Assembly (NCBI RefSeq): GCF_041262165.1
Contig: NZ_JBGCBY010000012.1
Location: forward strand, 62,001-126,000
Origin: Streptacidiphilus sp041262165
GTDB taxonomy: Bacteria; Actinomycetota; Actinomycetes; Streptomycetales; Streptomycetaceae
Length of the DNA stretch: 64,000 bases
Direction of reading: 5' to 3'
Every line of letters starts with the position of its first letter. The first letter of the stretch is position 1. Of the stretch, positions 1-9,267 are shown one piece after another. The translations under genes and the position numbers were made by a program. Below the pieces are notes generated by a model. The model was not told the DNA's origin. It did not search any database and was given only the letters and a program-made list of their open reading frames with translations.

Positions 1-341
1 AAGGCGAAGGACACCCCCGGCAACTCCCTGCGCAGCGCCTCGACCACGGCCAACGCGTCCTCCGCGCGCAGCGGGAACGACTCCACCAGCTCCTTGCGCC
101 GCACGTCGTACACCGCGCCGCCGTTGGAGCAGATCGCGACCCCGTGCGGCCCGGTGTGCTCGCTCAGTGACTCCATCCAGCGCGGCGGGCGGCCGGTCAC
201 GAAGACGATGCACAGTCCCGCGTCCTCGGCCAGCGTCAGCGCGGCCTGGGTACGGGCCGACACGGTGCCGTCGCTGCGCAGCAGGGTGCCGTCGAGGTCG
301 GTGGCGATCAGGCGCACAGGTGGGTGCGGGGGAGGATTCAC
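1..341 (-). CDS. HAD-superfamily (Cof-type) hydrolase, C-terminus beyond window
   Basis: Read on the minus strand, this is the N-terminal ~113 residues of a Cof-like HAD phosphatase; the rest lies before base 1. Residues ~9-19 read LIATDLDGTLL, the HAD motif I with the nucleophile Asp and the acid/base Asp two residues later, and a TGR motif follows ~35 residues on, as in Cof/YidA proteins acting on small phosphorylated metabolites. The GTG at 341 is preferred because GAGG lies about 8 bases upstream; an in-frame GTG at 359 is possible but has no spacing to its GGAG. It is a paralogue of the complete HAD gene at 22587-23429. The substrate cannot be read from the sequence. Confidence 0.85.
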   Translation of the reverse strand, partial: MNPPPHPPVRLIATDLDGTLLRSDGTVSARTQAALTLAEDAGLCIVFVTGRPPRWMESLSEHTGPHGVAICSNGGAVYDVRRKELVESFPLRAEDALAVVEALRRELPGVSFA

Positions 342-373
342 CTCACCATCCTCGCTCACCTCCGGAGAAACAC

Positions 374-409
374 CGACGGGCCGGTACCCGGGTGGGGTCC
401 GGCCCGTCG
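374..409 (-). terminator. Hairpin terminator after the MFS gene
   Basis: There is a perfect 11-bp inverted repeat (CGACGGGCCGG / CCGGCCCGTCG) with a 14-base loop, just downstream of the MFS stop codon on the minus strand. It has no U-tract, which is usual in this group. Confidence 0.7.
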
Positions 410-418
410 CGGCGGCGG

Positions 419-1993
419 TCAGCCGACGGCAGGGAGCGGGATCTCCGCCACCTCCTCGTTCCGCTCGTCGTCCTGCGTGTCGGTGATCACCGCCGGGACT
501 CCGCGCAGGGCGAAGAGCGTGACGGCCGCGCCGGCTGCGAGCAGGGCCGCGCCGATCAGCGTGGTGGTGTGGATGCCGTGGACGAACGCCTGCTGGGCGG
601 TGTTGACCAGCGCGGGCCCCTGCGGCGCGGGCAACGCCGCGCCGGTCGCCATCGCGCCGCCGACGGTCTGGTGCGCCGCGGCGACAGCGGCCGGGGACAG
701 CCCGGCCGGGAGGTGCAGTCCGCTGCGGTAGCTGCCGGCGAGGACGCTGCCGAGGACGGCGATGCCCAGGCCGCTGCCGAGCTCCATGGCGGTCTCGCCG
801 ATCGCGGCGGCTCCTCCGGCCCGCTCCTTGGGGGCGGTCGCCATCATGGTGTCGTTGGTGACGCCGAAGATGAAGCCCATGCCGACGCCGTTGAGGACCA
901 CGGCGGGGGCGAGCAGCGCGTAACTGGTGTGCACGCCGACCAGTGAGAAGCAGACCATGCTGACGGCCATCAGGCCCAGTCCGAGAGCGGTGGTGCGGGC
1001 CCGGCCGATGCGAGCGATCAGCACGGCGCAGGAGGGGCCGCCGATCATCGCGCCGACCGGTCCGGCGAGCAGCGCCAGCCCTGCGGTCAGCGGCGACCAG
1101 CCGCGCACGTCCTGGAAGTACTGGGAGAAGGCCAGCGACAGCGCTGACACGGACAGGATCGTCACCAGGTTCGCGCCGAGCGAGCCGGCGAAGGCCCTGT
1201 CGCGCAGCAGCGGCAGGTCGATCAGCGGGGAGGCGATGCGCGTCTGGCGCAGACCGAACGCTGCCAGCGCGGCCAGGCCGACCGACGCGGCGACCAGGAC
1301 CTTCGGCTGGGTGAAGCCGTCGTGCGCGCCGGTCTGGACGGCGTAGATCGCACCGAACAGGCCGACCGCGGACAGCAGCACGCTGGACATGTCGAGGCGT
1401 CCGCGGGCCGGGTGCCGGGACTCGACCAGCAGCACCGAACCGAAGCCGAGCAGCAGCAGCATCACCGGCACGTTGATCAGGAAGACGGATCCCCACCAGA
1501 AGTGGTCGAGCAGCGCGCCGCCGATGACCGGGCCGAGTGCGAACCCGGCCGCGCCCACGCCGCCGGCGATCCCCATGGCGAGGGTGCGCTCCTTGGCGTC
1601 GGTGAAGGTGGAGCGGACCAGCGAGGCCGTGGACGGCATGATCGTCGCTCCGGCGACGCCGAGCAGTACCCGGGCGGCGATCAGCAGGTCCGGGTTACCG
1701 GCGTAGGCGGTGAGCAGGGAGGCCAGACCGAAGCCGGTGGCGCCGACCAGGAGCAGCCGCTTGCGGCCGATCCGGTCGCCGAGGCTGCCCATCACCACGA
1801 GCAGGCTGCCCAGGGCGAAGCTGTAGGCGTCGGCGATCCACAGGATCTGGGTGGACGACGGGTGGAGGACCTTGACCAGGTCGGGGATGGCGAGGTTGAG
1901 GACGGTGTTGTCGATGCCGAGGAGCAGCGCCGCTGCCGAGCAGATGGCAAGCGTGCCCCACTTGCGGGCGGAGGAGACTGTCGAGGAGGTCAT
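419..1993 (-). CDS. MFS drug exporter, DHA2 (14-TM, EmrB/QacA) type
   Basis: This 524-residue hydrophobic protein has the length and spacing of 14 transmembrane helices. The first helix carries LGIDNTVLNLAIPDL (~25-39), the DHA2 motif D1. Residues 71-79 read LGDRIGRKR, the cytoplasmic motif A. A GPVIGG stretch (~155) fits the drug:H+ antiporter motif C region. The family exports hydrophobic drugs or a producer's own metabolite using the proton gradient. It lies 31 bp downstream of a SARP-type regulator on the same strand, and an 11-bp-phased direct repeat occupies that gap and the regulator's last codons, so the regulator probably controls it. The substrate is unknown. Confidence 0.93.
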   Translation of the reverse strand: MTSSTVSSARKWGTLAICSAAALLLGIDNTVLNLAIPDLVKVLHPSSTQILWIADAYSFALGSLLVVMGSLGDRIGRKRLLLVGATGFGLASLLTAYAGNPDLLIAARVLLGVAGATIMPSTASLVRSTFTDAKERTLAMGIAGGVGAAGFALGPVIGGALLDHFWWGSVFLINVPVMLLLLGFGSVLLVESRHPARGRLDMSSVLLSAVGLFGAIYAVQTGAHDGFTQPKVLVAASVGLAALAAFGLRQTRIASPLIDLPLLRDRAFAGSLGANLVTILSVSALSLAFSQYFQDVRGWSPLTAGLALLAGPVGAMIGGPSCAVLIARIGRARTTALGLGLMAVSMVCFSLVGVHTSYALLAPAVVLNGVGMGFIFGVTNDTMMATAPKERAGGAAAIGETAMELGSGLGIAVLGSVLAGSYRSGLHLPAGLSPAAVAAAHQTVGGAMATGAALPAPQGPALVNTAQQAFVHGIHTTTLIGAALLAAGAAVTLFALRGVPAVITDTQDDERNEEVAEIPLPAVG

Positions 1994-2016
1994 GTGCGGT
2001 AGCGTCGCGCCGCGCG

Positions 2017-2045
2017 CTGACCGCTCACTGACCGGTCACTGACCG
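2017..2045 (-). promoter_or_regulatory. Three direct heptamers with exact 11-bp period, candidate SARP operator
   Basis: On the minus strand CGGTCAG occurs three times, starting at 2045, 2034 and 2023, exactly 11 bp apart. The array covers the regulator's stop codon and ends 24 bp before the MFS start. SARP proteins are known to bind direct repeats phased by one helical turn (11 bp) next to the -35 region, so the period is the telling feature; the heptamer itself is not the classic TCGAG type. That this is the binding site of the adjacent regulator is inference. Confidence 0.55.
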
Positions 2046-5000
2046 CCTCTGGGCCTCGTCGGTCAGCGCCCGGACCGCGTCCTCGACCCGGAGTGCCGCG
2101 CCTTCGGCGTGGGTCCTGTCGTAGCCGGCCCTGCCGAGTGCGGCGAGGGCCGCCCCGGTGGTCCTGAGCTGGTCGGCGTCGGCTGGTGCCTCGTTGCGCC
2201 GCAGGGCGCGGGAGACGCCGAGCAGGTAGGCGGCGCGCCCGGGTTCTCCCTCCAGCACGCCGAGGCCGGCGACGGCCTCGGCGGCGATGGCCAGGGCGGG
2301 CAGGTTGCGGTGGTCCACGTCGTGGGGCAGCGCCTCGCGGTAGTACGCCCGGGCCGCCTCGGCGTTCGGCTCGGCCTCGGCGATCCGGCCGAGCTCGACC
2401 AGAACGGAGATGCGGAGCCAGTCCCCGCTGAACGATCCGGGCGGGGAGGCCGCGAGGGCGCTCGCGCAGAGCTCGCGCGCGGTGGAGAGATCGCCTCGGA
2501 GCCGGGCGATGTCGGCCAGGCAGAGCCGCGCGCGGGCGACGCTGTCGGGCGCGCCCACCCGCCGGAACAGGCCGATCGCCTGCTCGCAGTCGGCGACCGC
2601 GGCGTCCAGCTCCCCGGCCCTGACCCGGCGTTCGGCGCGGGCGCAGACCAGCTCGGCGATGTCCTCGGCCGCGCCGAGCTCGGCCGCGAGCCGTAGTGAC
2701 TCGGCGGCGAGCCCCTCGGAGCGCCCGTGGTCACCGCGCCAGTCGGCGATGTTCGCGAGCTCGCCCAGCGCGATGATCTGGCCCCAGCGGTCGCCGATGC
2801 TCCGGAACTGCTCGACGGCGGCGGTGAACTCCCGGTCGGCGGAGGCCGCGTCAGCGGTCACATAGAGGTGCCGGAAGCCGTCGCCGACGTGGATCAGGCC
2901 GGTGGACCAGGGGTCCGCCCGCCACTGCGCGACTTCGGCCGGAGTCAGCTGGTCCATTTCCTCGGGGACGCCGGTGAAGGGTGCCCAGAGCAGGGTCAGC
3001 GCGGGGTTGCGCCTGGGCGTGCGCCGGAAGTTCCTCATCAGCGCCTCGGTCACGGCGAGCTGCGGTGCCAGTTCCTCGCGCCAGTTGGGGGTGGTGGCGG
3101 CGAGCATCAGGCAGATCGCGTACTCCTCCTCCAGGCCCGGGGCGGGGTGCGGGCCGAGTTCCTCCAGGACCTTCCGGGCGTGCGGGGCGCCCTCGAAGCG
3201 CAGGCCGCGCAGCATCCAGTAGCCGGACAGCTCGCCGATCATCCGCAGTGCGGTGAGGGTGTCGGCGCCGCGCAGCGCGGCGTGCAGGTTGTCGTGGTCG
3301 GCGGTCAGGCGGCGCAGCCAGCGGAGCTGGTCAGCGGTGCGCAGGCGCGGGTTGGCGGTGGTGGCGAGGTCCAGGAAGAACCGGAGGTGGGCCTGACGGG
3401 CGTGCTCCGCCTCGTCGGATTCCGCGAGGCGCTCGGCGGCGTAGGCGCGGACGGTCTGCAGCAGCCGGTAGCGCACCTCGCCGTCAGCCTCCTCCTGCTG
3501 GGCGACGACGAGGGACTTGTCCACCAGCGCGCCGATCAGCTCCAGCACGTCGTCCGATCCGTCGCAGCAGACCGTTTGGCCAGCCTCCAGGGTCCATCCG
3601 CCGGAGAAGACGGAGGCGCGTCGCAGGGCGGCGCGTTCGGTCTCGGGCAGCAGGTCCCAGCTCCAGTCGACCACGGCGCGCAGGGTCTGCTGGCGGGGCT
3701 GCGCGGTACGGCTGCCGCCGGTGAGCAGCCGGAACCGGTCGTCCAGCCGTTCCGCGATCTGACGCGGCGACAGCATCCGCAGCCGGGCCGCCGCCAGCTC
3801 GATGGCGAGCGGCAGTCCGTCGAGACGGCGGCAGATCTCGGCGACGGTGTCCGCGTCCTGCTCGGGGTCGAAGCCGGGGTGCACGGCGAGGGCGCGCTCG
3901 GCGAACAGCTGGATGGCGGCGGCCTCCGGCAGCGGCGGCAGCGGGAGCAGCCGCTCGCCGGTGATGCCGAGGGGCTCCCTGCTGGTGGCCAGGACGCGCA
4001 GCTCGGGGCAGGCGGCGAGCAGTTGGACGGCGAGCCGGGCGGCGTCGGCGACCAGGTGCTCGCAGTTGTCGAGGACGAGCAGCAGCGGACGCTCCGTCAG
4101 GGCGGCGGTCAGCCGGACCATCGGGGTGGGGCCCTCGCCGGAGCCGAGCAGGCCGGAGCTGCGCAGCCCCAGCGCGCTGAGCACGGCCTGCGGCAGGTCG
4201 TCGCCCTGGCCGAGACCGGAGAGGTCGGCGAAGCAGCTGTCGCCGGGGTGGCGTGCGGCGGCCTCCACGGCGGTCCGTGTCTTCCCGGTGCCGCCGGGGC
4301 CGGTGAGGGTGACCAGCCGTCCGTCGTGGAGCAGCTCGACGATCCGGGCGAGTTCCCGTTCGCGGCCGATCAGCCCGCTGAGCTGTGCGGGCACTGCGAG
4401 GTGGCGTGCCGCAGGAAGGGCGGCGACCCCTCGGACGATCCCGCTCGGCGGCGGCGCGAAGGCGTCGGGCTCGCCCCGCAGCACCGCGAGGTGCGCGGCG
4501 GCCAGTTCGGGACCCGGGTCAGCCCCGAGCGCGTCGGCCAGGGCCTCGCGGGTCTCCGCGAACGCGGCCAGCGCTTCGGCCTGCTGCCCGCTTCCGTGCA
4601 ACGCCCGCACCAGCTGGGCGCTCAGGCGCTCGCGCAGCGGATGCGCGGAGACCAGCTCGCGCAGCTCGGAGATCACCGTCCGGTGGTCGCCGAGCTCCAA
4701 CTCGGCCTGTATTCGGTCCTCGGTCGCGGCGAGCCGCTGCTCCTCGAGCCGTACCGTCTGCGGCCCGGCGAACGGTGCGTCGCCGACGTCGGCCAGCGCA
4801 GGACCGCGCCACAGTGCCAGTGCGTCCCGCAGCAGGTCCGCGGCCTTGGCCGGGTCTCCGGCGGCCAGGGTGTCGCGGCCCTGCGCGGCCAGCCGGGCGA
4901 AGCGGTGCGCGTCGACGTGGTCCGGGTCCACCGCGAGCCGGTAGCCGGCGGGATGGTTCTCGATCAGCTCGGGCCGCCCGGCCCCTCGCAACGCACCACG

Positions 5001-5210
5001 GAGCCGGGAGATCTGCGACTGCAGGGCGTTGCCGACCCCGGCGGGTGGGTCCTCCCCGTACAGCCCGTCGATCATCCGCTGCACGGTGACGATCCGTCCG
5101 GCGTCGAGCGCCAGCAGCGCCAGTGCCGCCCGCCGCCCCGGGCCGCCGACGGCGACCGCGCCCCGGTCGGCGTCCCACGCCTGTGTCGCGCCCAGAAGCC
5201 CGAATCTCAC
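2025..5210 (-). CDS. Large SARP/AfsR-type transcriptional activator (BTAD + NB-ARC + TPR)
   Basis: The protein has 1061 residues. Residues ~1-95 form an OmpR-like winged helix. Residues ~97-245 form the bacterial transcriptional activation domain (DVDAHRF through ELAAAH). Residues 304-311 (GPGGTGKT) are a Walker A and LLLVLDNCEHL (~375) a Walker B of an NB-ARC/STAND ATPase, with GLPLAIELAAARL as the GLPL motif. The C-terminal 450 residues are helical TPR-like repeats. AfsR and similar large SARPs activate antibiotic and morphological genes and may need ATP to do so. It stands directly upstream of the MFS exporter. No biosynthetic genes are visible beside it, so it may be a stand-alone regulator-exporter pair or the edge of a cluster beyond the window. 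Confidence 0.93.
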   Translation of the reverse strand: MRFGLLGATQAWDADRGAVAVGGPGRRAALALLALDAGRIVTVQRMIDGLYGEDPPAGVGNALQSQISRLRGALRGAGRPELIENHPAGYRLAVDPDHVDAHRFARLAAQGRDTLAAGDPAKAADLLRDALALWRGPALADVGDAPFAGPQTVRLEEQRLAATEDRIQAELELGDHRTVISELRELVSAHPLRERLSAQLVRALHGSGQQAEALAAFAETREALADALGADPGPELAAAHLAVLRGEPDAFAPPPSGIVRGVAALPAARHLAVPAQLSGLIGRERELARIVELLHDGRLVTLTGPGGTGKTRTAVEAAARHPGDSCFADLSGLGQGDDLPQAVLSALGLRSSGLLGSGEGPTPMVRLTAALTERPLLLVLDNCEHLVADAARLAVQLLAACPELRVLATSREPLGITGERLLPLPPLPEAAAIQLFAERALAVHPGFDPEQDADTVAEICRRLDGLPLAIELAAARLRMLSPRQIAERLDDRFRLLTGGSRTAQPRQQTLRAVVDWSWDLLPETERAALRRASVFSGGWTLEAGQTVCCDGSDDVLELIGALVDKSLVVAQQEEADGEVRYRLLQTVRAYAAERLAESDEAEHARQAHLRFFLDLATTANPRLRTADQLRWLRRLTADHDNLHAALRGADTLTALRMIGELSGYWMLRGLRFEGAPHARKVLEELGPHPAPGLEEEYAICLMLAATTPNWREELAPQLAVTEALMRNFRRTPRRNPALTLLWAPFTGVPEEMDQLTPAEVAQWRADPWSTGLIHVGDGFRHLYVTADAASADREFTAAVEQFRSIGDRWGQIIALGELANIADWRGDHGRSEGLAAESLRLAAELGAAEDIAELVCARAERRVRAGELDAAVADCEQAIGLFRRVGAPDSVARARLCLADIARLRGDLSTARELCASALAASPPGSFSGDWLRISVLVELGRIAEAEPNAEAARAYYREALPHDVDHRNLPALAIAAEAVAGLGVLEGEPGRAAYLLGVSRALRRNEAPADADQLRTTGAALAALGRAGYDRTHAEGAALRVEDAVRALTDEAQRRSVTGQ

Positions 5211-5271
5211 CCGCTGATTCTCCCGTACACCCGCTCTGTACGACAGCAGGATCCGCGAGCCCGAGCACGAC

Positions 5272-5301
5272 GCTGCGCGGCACCCGGGGGAGCCGCGCAG
5301 C
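5272..5301 (-). terminator. Hairpin terminator after the VOC gene
   Basis: A perfect 10-bp stem (GCTGCGCGGC / GCCGCGCAGC) with a 10-base loop lies 15 bp after the stop codon of the VOC gene. Confidence 0.7.
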
Positions 5302-5316
5302 GGAGGGAACCAAGGG

Positions 5317-6108
5317 TCAGGACGCCGCCGGCGTGCTCTGCGCGACCACCGCGAAGAACGCGCCCTGCGGGTCCTGCAGGACGGCCATCCTGCCGACCTT
5401 CTCCATATCGAAGGCGGGCGCCATCACCGAACCACCGGCCCGCACCAGCGCGTCGACCGTGCTGTCGGTGTCGTCCACGGCGAAGTTCACGAGCCAGTGC
5501 GGGGGAACCCCGTCCGGGAGGTTCTCCATGCCCTGCACGCCGCCGATGGGGCGCCCCTTGACCATGAGCCCGGTGAACTCCGGCATCTCCGGGATCGGTG
5601 CGGCCTCCAGGCCCAGCGCGGCCTGGTAGAAGACCCCGGCGGCCTTGGGGTCCGTGGTGCTGAGCTGGTTCCAGACCAGTGCGCCGGGCTCGTTGACGAT
5701 CTGCGCCCCGGGGAACTCCAGCGGCTGCCACACCCCGAACACCGCGCCCTGCGGGTCTGCGGCGACCAGCATCCGGCCGAGAGCGCCCACGTCCATGGCC
5801 GGGGAGATCACCGTGCCGCCGTTCGCGCTGATCGCCGCCTGGGTGGCGTCGGCGTTCGCGCTGGAGAAGTAGGTGGTCCAGGTGGGGGGCGGCGCGGGCT
5901 GGTCGCCCATCGCCATCGACTTCATGATGCCGGCGACCGGCTTGCCCTTGAGCGCGCAGACCGAGTAGCCGCCGAACTCCTCGGGACCCACCTCGCCCTG
6001 CCAGCCGAGGAGGTCCCGGTAGAAGTCCAGCGCGGCCTGCTGGTCCGGGGCCATCAGGTCGATCCAGCACGGCGTGCCGGGTTCGTACGGAGCGGTGACT
6101 TCAGACAT
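5317..6108 (-). CDS. VOC-superfamily protein with two glyoxalase-like domains
   Basis: This 263-residue protein is two tandem VOC modules (~8-125 and ~140-258), each with the beta-alpha-beta-beta-beta pattern and the ending DPQGA.F.V (residues ~115 and ~250). The opening PYEPGTPCWIDLMAPD and the second WNQLSTTDP are typical of Streptomyces proteins often named hydroxylase or glyoxalase/bleomycin-resistance-like. Fused pairs usually form one internal dimer with a metal or ligand cleft; the function here is unknown. The start at 6108 has GGAGACGAC upstream. It is probably monocistronic: a hairpin follows the gene and an unrelated remnant precedes it. Confidence 0.88.
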   Translation of the reverse strand: MSEVTAPYEPGTPCWIDLMAPDQQAALDFYRDLLGWQGEVGPEEFGGYSVCALKGKPVAGIMKSMAMGDQPAPPPTWTTYFSSANADATQAAISANGGTVISPAMDVGALGRMLVAADPQGAVFGVWQPLEFPGAQIVNEPGALVWNQLSTTDPKAAGVFYQAALGLEAAPIPEMPEFTGLMVKGRPIGGVQGMENLPDGVPPHWLVNFAVDDTDSTVDALVRAGGSVMAPAFDMEKVGRMAVLQDPQGAFFAVVAQSTPAAS

Positions 6109-6255
6109 GTGTCGTCTCCAAGCGGTGGTCCGCCTCGGGCGGGCGCCCGGGCGGGTTCGCGTCCCCCTGGACCACCTTCCCCGCGCTCCGCCGAAGGCGC
6201 CATCCGGGGCAGCGGAGGTAGCCCCGTCCGGGCGAGAGTCCGCATGTGAGGAGCG

Positions 6256-6745
6256 TCAGTGGAGCTGACTGAGGCTCTCGGTGGCGATGTCCTCGAAGAC
6301 GCTGAGGTCGGTCGCGAAGATGGAGTCGGGGACGGGCCAGTGGATGACCACTTCGTCGATGCCGAGTTCCTGGTAGGTGCCCGCCCAGTCGACGAACGCG
6401 TCCACCGAGGCGAGGGGCTGCTCGGCGGTCGAACCCTGGAGCAGCATCGTGTCGATGGTCGCGTAGTCGCGGCCCCGGGCCTCGCAGGCGGCGCGGAGCT
6501 TGGCGAGCTGGGCCTCGATCACGGTCGGCGCCTGGTCGACGGGGACGTCAGCCGGGCCGCGCGGGTCGCCGTAGGTGACCGAGCCCTGACCGTGGTCGGC
6601 GGCGAGTCCCAGTCCGCGCGGACCGGTGGCGGCGACGTAGAAGGGGAAGCGGGGCCGCTGTACGCAGCCGGGGATGTTGCGTGCCTCGACGGCGGAGCAG
6701 TACTCGCCCGGCTCGGTGGTGGAGTCCTCGGTCAGCAGTTTGTCC
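6256..6745 (-). pseudogene. LLM-class F420-dependent oxidoreductase, 5'-truncated remnant
   Basis: On the minus strand this encodes about the C-terminal 55% of a luciferase-like monooxygenase, from LLDKLLTEDSTTE to the stop at 6256. It aligns without frameshift to residues ~139-295 of the intact paralogue at 10383-11270 (shared PGCVQ, GDPRGPADVPV, LLQGSTAEQPL, HWPVPDSIFA). Upstream of 6745 the similarity stops abruptly and the start half is missing. An 88-residue ORF from an internal ATG at 6522 exists but would lack the barrel core. The missing N-terminal end may be the separate fragment at 11312-11438, which has the same orientation. Confidence 0.8.
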
Positions 6746-7110
6746 AGCAGCCTCCACCTTCCACGCCCAGGCCACCACCACCCTGCGCGACCAAAATGTC
6801 GCTAAAACGACCCACGGGAATCAGGCCGGCACATCCGAGCCGAGTAAAGCCACTGCGGCGATTCCGGGAATTCGATGTCTATTCACGCGTATCCCCCATC
6901 GTGGACCCTCTCGTGAGCCCGACTGGAACGCTACCCCTGCCCCTCCCCGGGGTTCTGACAGGGCGGGCAGGCAGAACGGAGCCATGTGCCCCTGCCGCAG
7001 ACGGCAATGGACGGGGCGTTCCGACCGGCCGGAGAATAGCGTGCGCGGCGCCCGGCGAATCACCACTAGAATCGCTGCGCCGCATGTTTTCCCAGGAAAA
7101 GCGAGCATAG
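6746..7110. other. Intergenic stretch without a recognised gene
   Basis: These 365 bases hold the breakpoint of the luciferase-like remnant and then comparatively AT-rich sequence leading to the secreted-protein gene at 7111, whose promoter must lie here. No clear promoter hexamers, hairpin or conserved ORF could be recognised. Confidence 0.5.
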
Positions 7111-9186
7111 ATGCACGAGATACTTTCCCGACGATTTGTTCCGATTGTGGCGGTGGCAATCACCGCCGTGGGCCTTTCCGCCCTCTCCGCCCCCGTTGCC
7201 CAGGCGGCGCTGCCCGGGAGCCCGGGCCTACTGGCGGGCTCCAAGATCATCAACGGTGGCGAGGTCACCACGGCCACGGAGAACCCGGACGGCTCCCGCC
7301 TGGTACTGCACCTGAACTCCGGCGGTGGATCGGACCAGGGTGGAGGTACCGCCTGGTCCCCTGACGGCAAGTCGGTGGCCTATGTCAACGGCGCTCCGGC
7401 GGTGGACACCTACTTGCCGAACGGCACCAGTGAGCAGTTCATCACCGAGGGCGGCGTGGACCCGACCTTCACCCCGGACGGTTCGACGATCGTCGAAGGC
7501 ATGGTGGGCAGCGACTACACCACCTACCAGTTGGCGTCCACCACGGCCACGGCCCACCCGCTGGGCCCCAACCCGCAGCCCCCCGCACCCTGGTTCGCGA
7601 CCCCGACCGGCGGGTCCGACCGCTACCCCAGCGTGTCGTCGACGACCGGCGCGGTGCTGTTCGAGCACGACGCCAACGGCGCGTCGGACATCTGGACCGA
7701 CCACGGCAACCACACCGCCGGGCTGCTCATCGTCAACGGCCACCAGCCGGACGTCTCGCCGGCCGGTTCACAGGTCGCCTTCTACCGGGCCGTGAACGGC
7801 TGCGACCAGCTCTTCGTCCAGGCCTCGGACGGTTCCGGCACCGCCACCCAGGTGACTAGGGGCAACACCAACCACACCCACCCCAAGTGGACCCCGGACG
7901 GCCTGGGCCTGGACTACAACGCCAACCCGGGTACCAACTACCTGGACATCGTGGGCCACCACCTGGTGCTGGCGTCCAGCACGGACACGGTCATCCCGGG
8001 CGGCCTGTTCTCGGTCACCCAGCAGCCGACAGGCAAGACGCCAGTCGGCATTGCTTCCACGTTCCACAGCGCCGGTCCCCAACGGGTGCTGGACACCAGG
8101 TACGGGATGGGCCAGGTGTCCAAGGGCGCCGTCCCGGCGGGCGGCACGGTCGCGCTGGCCGTCGACGGCACGAACTCGCTCCCGGCCGGCGGGATCACCG
8201 CCGTCGTACTGAACGTCACCGTCACCTCGCCCGCGTCCAGCGGCCACCTGTCGGTGTACCCCGAGGGGACGGCTGTGCCGAGCACGTCCAACCTCAACTG
8301 GACGGCGAACCAGACCATCTCCAACCTGGTCACCGTCCCCGTGGGCGCCGACGGCGAAGTCGACCTGACCAACCAGAGCGGCGGCAGCACCCAGGTCATC
8401 GCTGACGTGCAGGGCTACTACACCGGCGACGCCAGCGGGTCGACCTTCACCGGCGTCAGCCCCGCACGGATCCTGGACACCCGCAGCGCCGTGGGCATCT
8501 CCACCACCACCCCGATCGACAACAGCACTGTCACGTTGGCGGTGCGCGGCAAGGGCGGCGTTGCCGTCGGTGCCACCGCCGTGGCGCTCAACCTGACCGC
8601 GGTCGGTACCGTCGGCGCAGGCTACCTGGAGGCCTACAGCGACGGCAGCAGCGTGCCGACGGTCTCCAACATCAACTGGACCGGCTCCGGAGCCACCCTG
8701 GCCGGGCTGGCCATCGTGCCGCTCGGCGCGGACGGCAGCGTCGACATCAAGGTCCACGGCCAAGCCCACGTCCTGGCCGACGTGTTCGGCTACTACGGCG
8801 GCTCCAACACCGGGCAGGATTTCGTCGGTGTGGCACCGAACCGCCTCCTCGACACCCGCCACGCCGTCGGCGTGTCCACCAGCACCCCGCTGGCCGCCGG
8901 GCACACCATCGCGCTGCAGGTCACCGGCGGCAACACCGGCGTCCCCAGTGGCGTCAAGGCCGTCATCCTGAACGTCACCGTGACTGACACCACCGGCTCG
9001 GGGCACCTCACTGCCTGGGCCGACGGCAGCGCCCAGCCGAGCTCGTCCAACCTCAACTGGACCGGCAGCAGCCAGACACTCCCCAACCAGGTGATCGTCC
9101 CGGTCGGCAGCAACGGCAAGGTCGACCTGTACGTCAACAGCACCACCGACGTCATCGCCGACGTATTCGGCTACTACGGCGGCTGA
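7111..9186 (+). CDS. Secreted protein: TolB-like beta-propeller plus three LDTR repeat domains
   Basis: The 691-residue protein starts with a Sec signal peptide (charged N-terminus, hydrophobic ~12-26, cleavage near AQAALPG). Residues ~35-300 contain short WSPDGKSVAYVNG, FTPDGSTI and WTPDGLGLDYN blades, typical of a TolB/PD40 propeller. Three ~115-residue modules follow (~325-440, ~450-565, ~575-691). Each begins with R(V/I/L)LDTR, has a SN(L/I)NW motif in the middle and ends with (V/I)(I/L)ADV.GYY. Such modules are frequent as C-terminal parts of secreted Streptomyces enzymes and are probably adhesive or structural. No catalytic motif is visible. It is flanked by luciferase-like gene fragments, so it probably arrived or was rearranged together with them. 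Confidence 0.88.
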   Translation: MHEILSRRFVPIVAVAITAVGLSALSAPVAQAALPGSPGLLAGSKIINGGEVTTATENPDGSRLVLHLNSGGGSDQGGGTAWSPDGKSVAYVNGAPAVDTYLPNGTSEQFITEGGVDPTFTPDGSTIVEGMVGSDYTTYQLASTTATAHPLGPNPQPPAPWFATPTGGSDRYPSVSSTTGAVLFEHDANGASDIWTDHGNHTAGLLIVNGHQPDVSPAGSQVAFYRAVNGCDQLFVQASDGSGTATQVTRGNTNHTHPKWTPDGLGLDYNANPGTNYLDIVGHHLVLASSTDTVIPGGLFSVTQQPTGKTPVGIASTFHSAGPQRVLDTRYGMGQVSKGAVPAGGTVALAVDGTNSLPAGGITAVVLNVTVTSPASSGHLSVYPEGTAVPSTSNLNWTANQTISNLVTVPVGADGEVDLTNQSGGSTQVIADVQGYYTGDASGSTFTGVSPARILDTRSAVGISTTTPIDNSTVTLAVRGKGGVAVGATAVALNLTAVGTVGAGYLEAYSDGSSVPTVSNINWTGSGATLAGLAIVPLGADGSVDIKVHGQAHVLADVFGYYGGSNTGQDFVGVAPNRLLDTRHAVGVSTSTPLAAGHTIALQVTGGNTGVPSGVKAVILNVTVTDTTGSGHLTAWADGSAQPSSSNLNWTGSSQTLPNQVIVPVGSNGKVDLYVNSTTDVIADVFGYYGG

Positions 9187-9224
9187 CACTCAGGCGGCTC
9201 GTGCCCAGCGCACAGCCGACGCGC

Positions 9225-9258
9225 CCGCTGTCCCGGCCGTCCAGAGCCGGGGCAGCGG
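9225..9258 (+). terminator. Hairpin terminator after the propeller gene
   Basis: An inverted repeat of 13 bp with one mismatch (CCGCTGTCCCGGC / GCCGGGGCAGCGG) and an 8-base loop lies about 40 bp after the stop codon. Confidence 0.6.
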
Positions 9259-9267
9259 ACCAGTGAG

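Noticed and set aside
2727..5561. 944-codon open frame on the plus strand, antisense to the SARP gene
   Set aside because: Translation is a Gly/Arg/Val/Gln-rich shadow without family motifs; the minus strand carries clear SARP, NB-ARC and TPR motifs.
7768..9189. 473-codon minus-strand frame across the LDTR modules
   Set aside because: It follows the repeats of the plus-strand gene and has no motif of its own.
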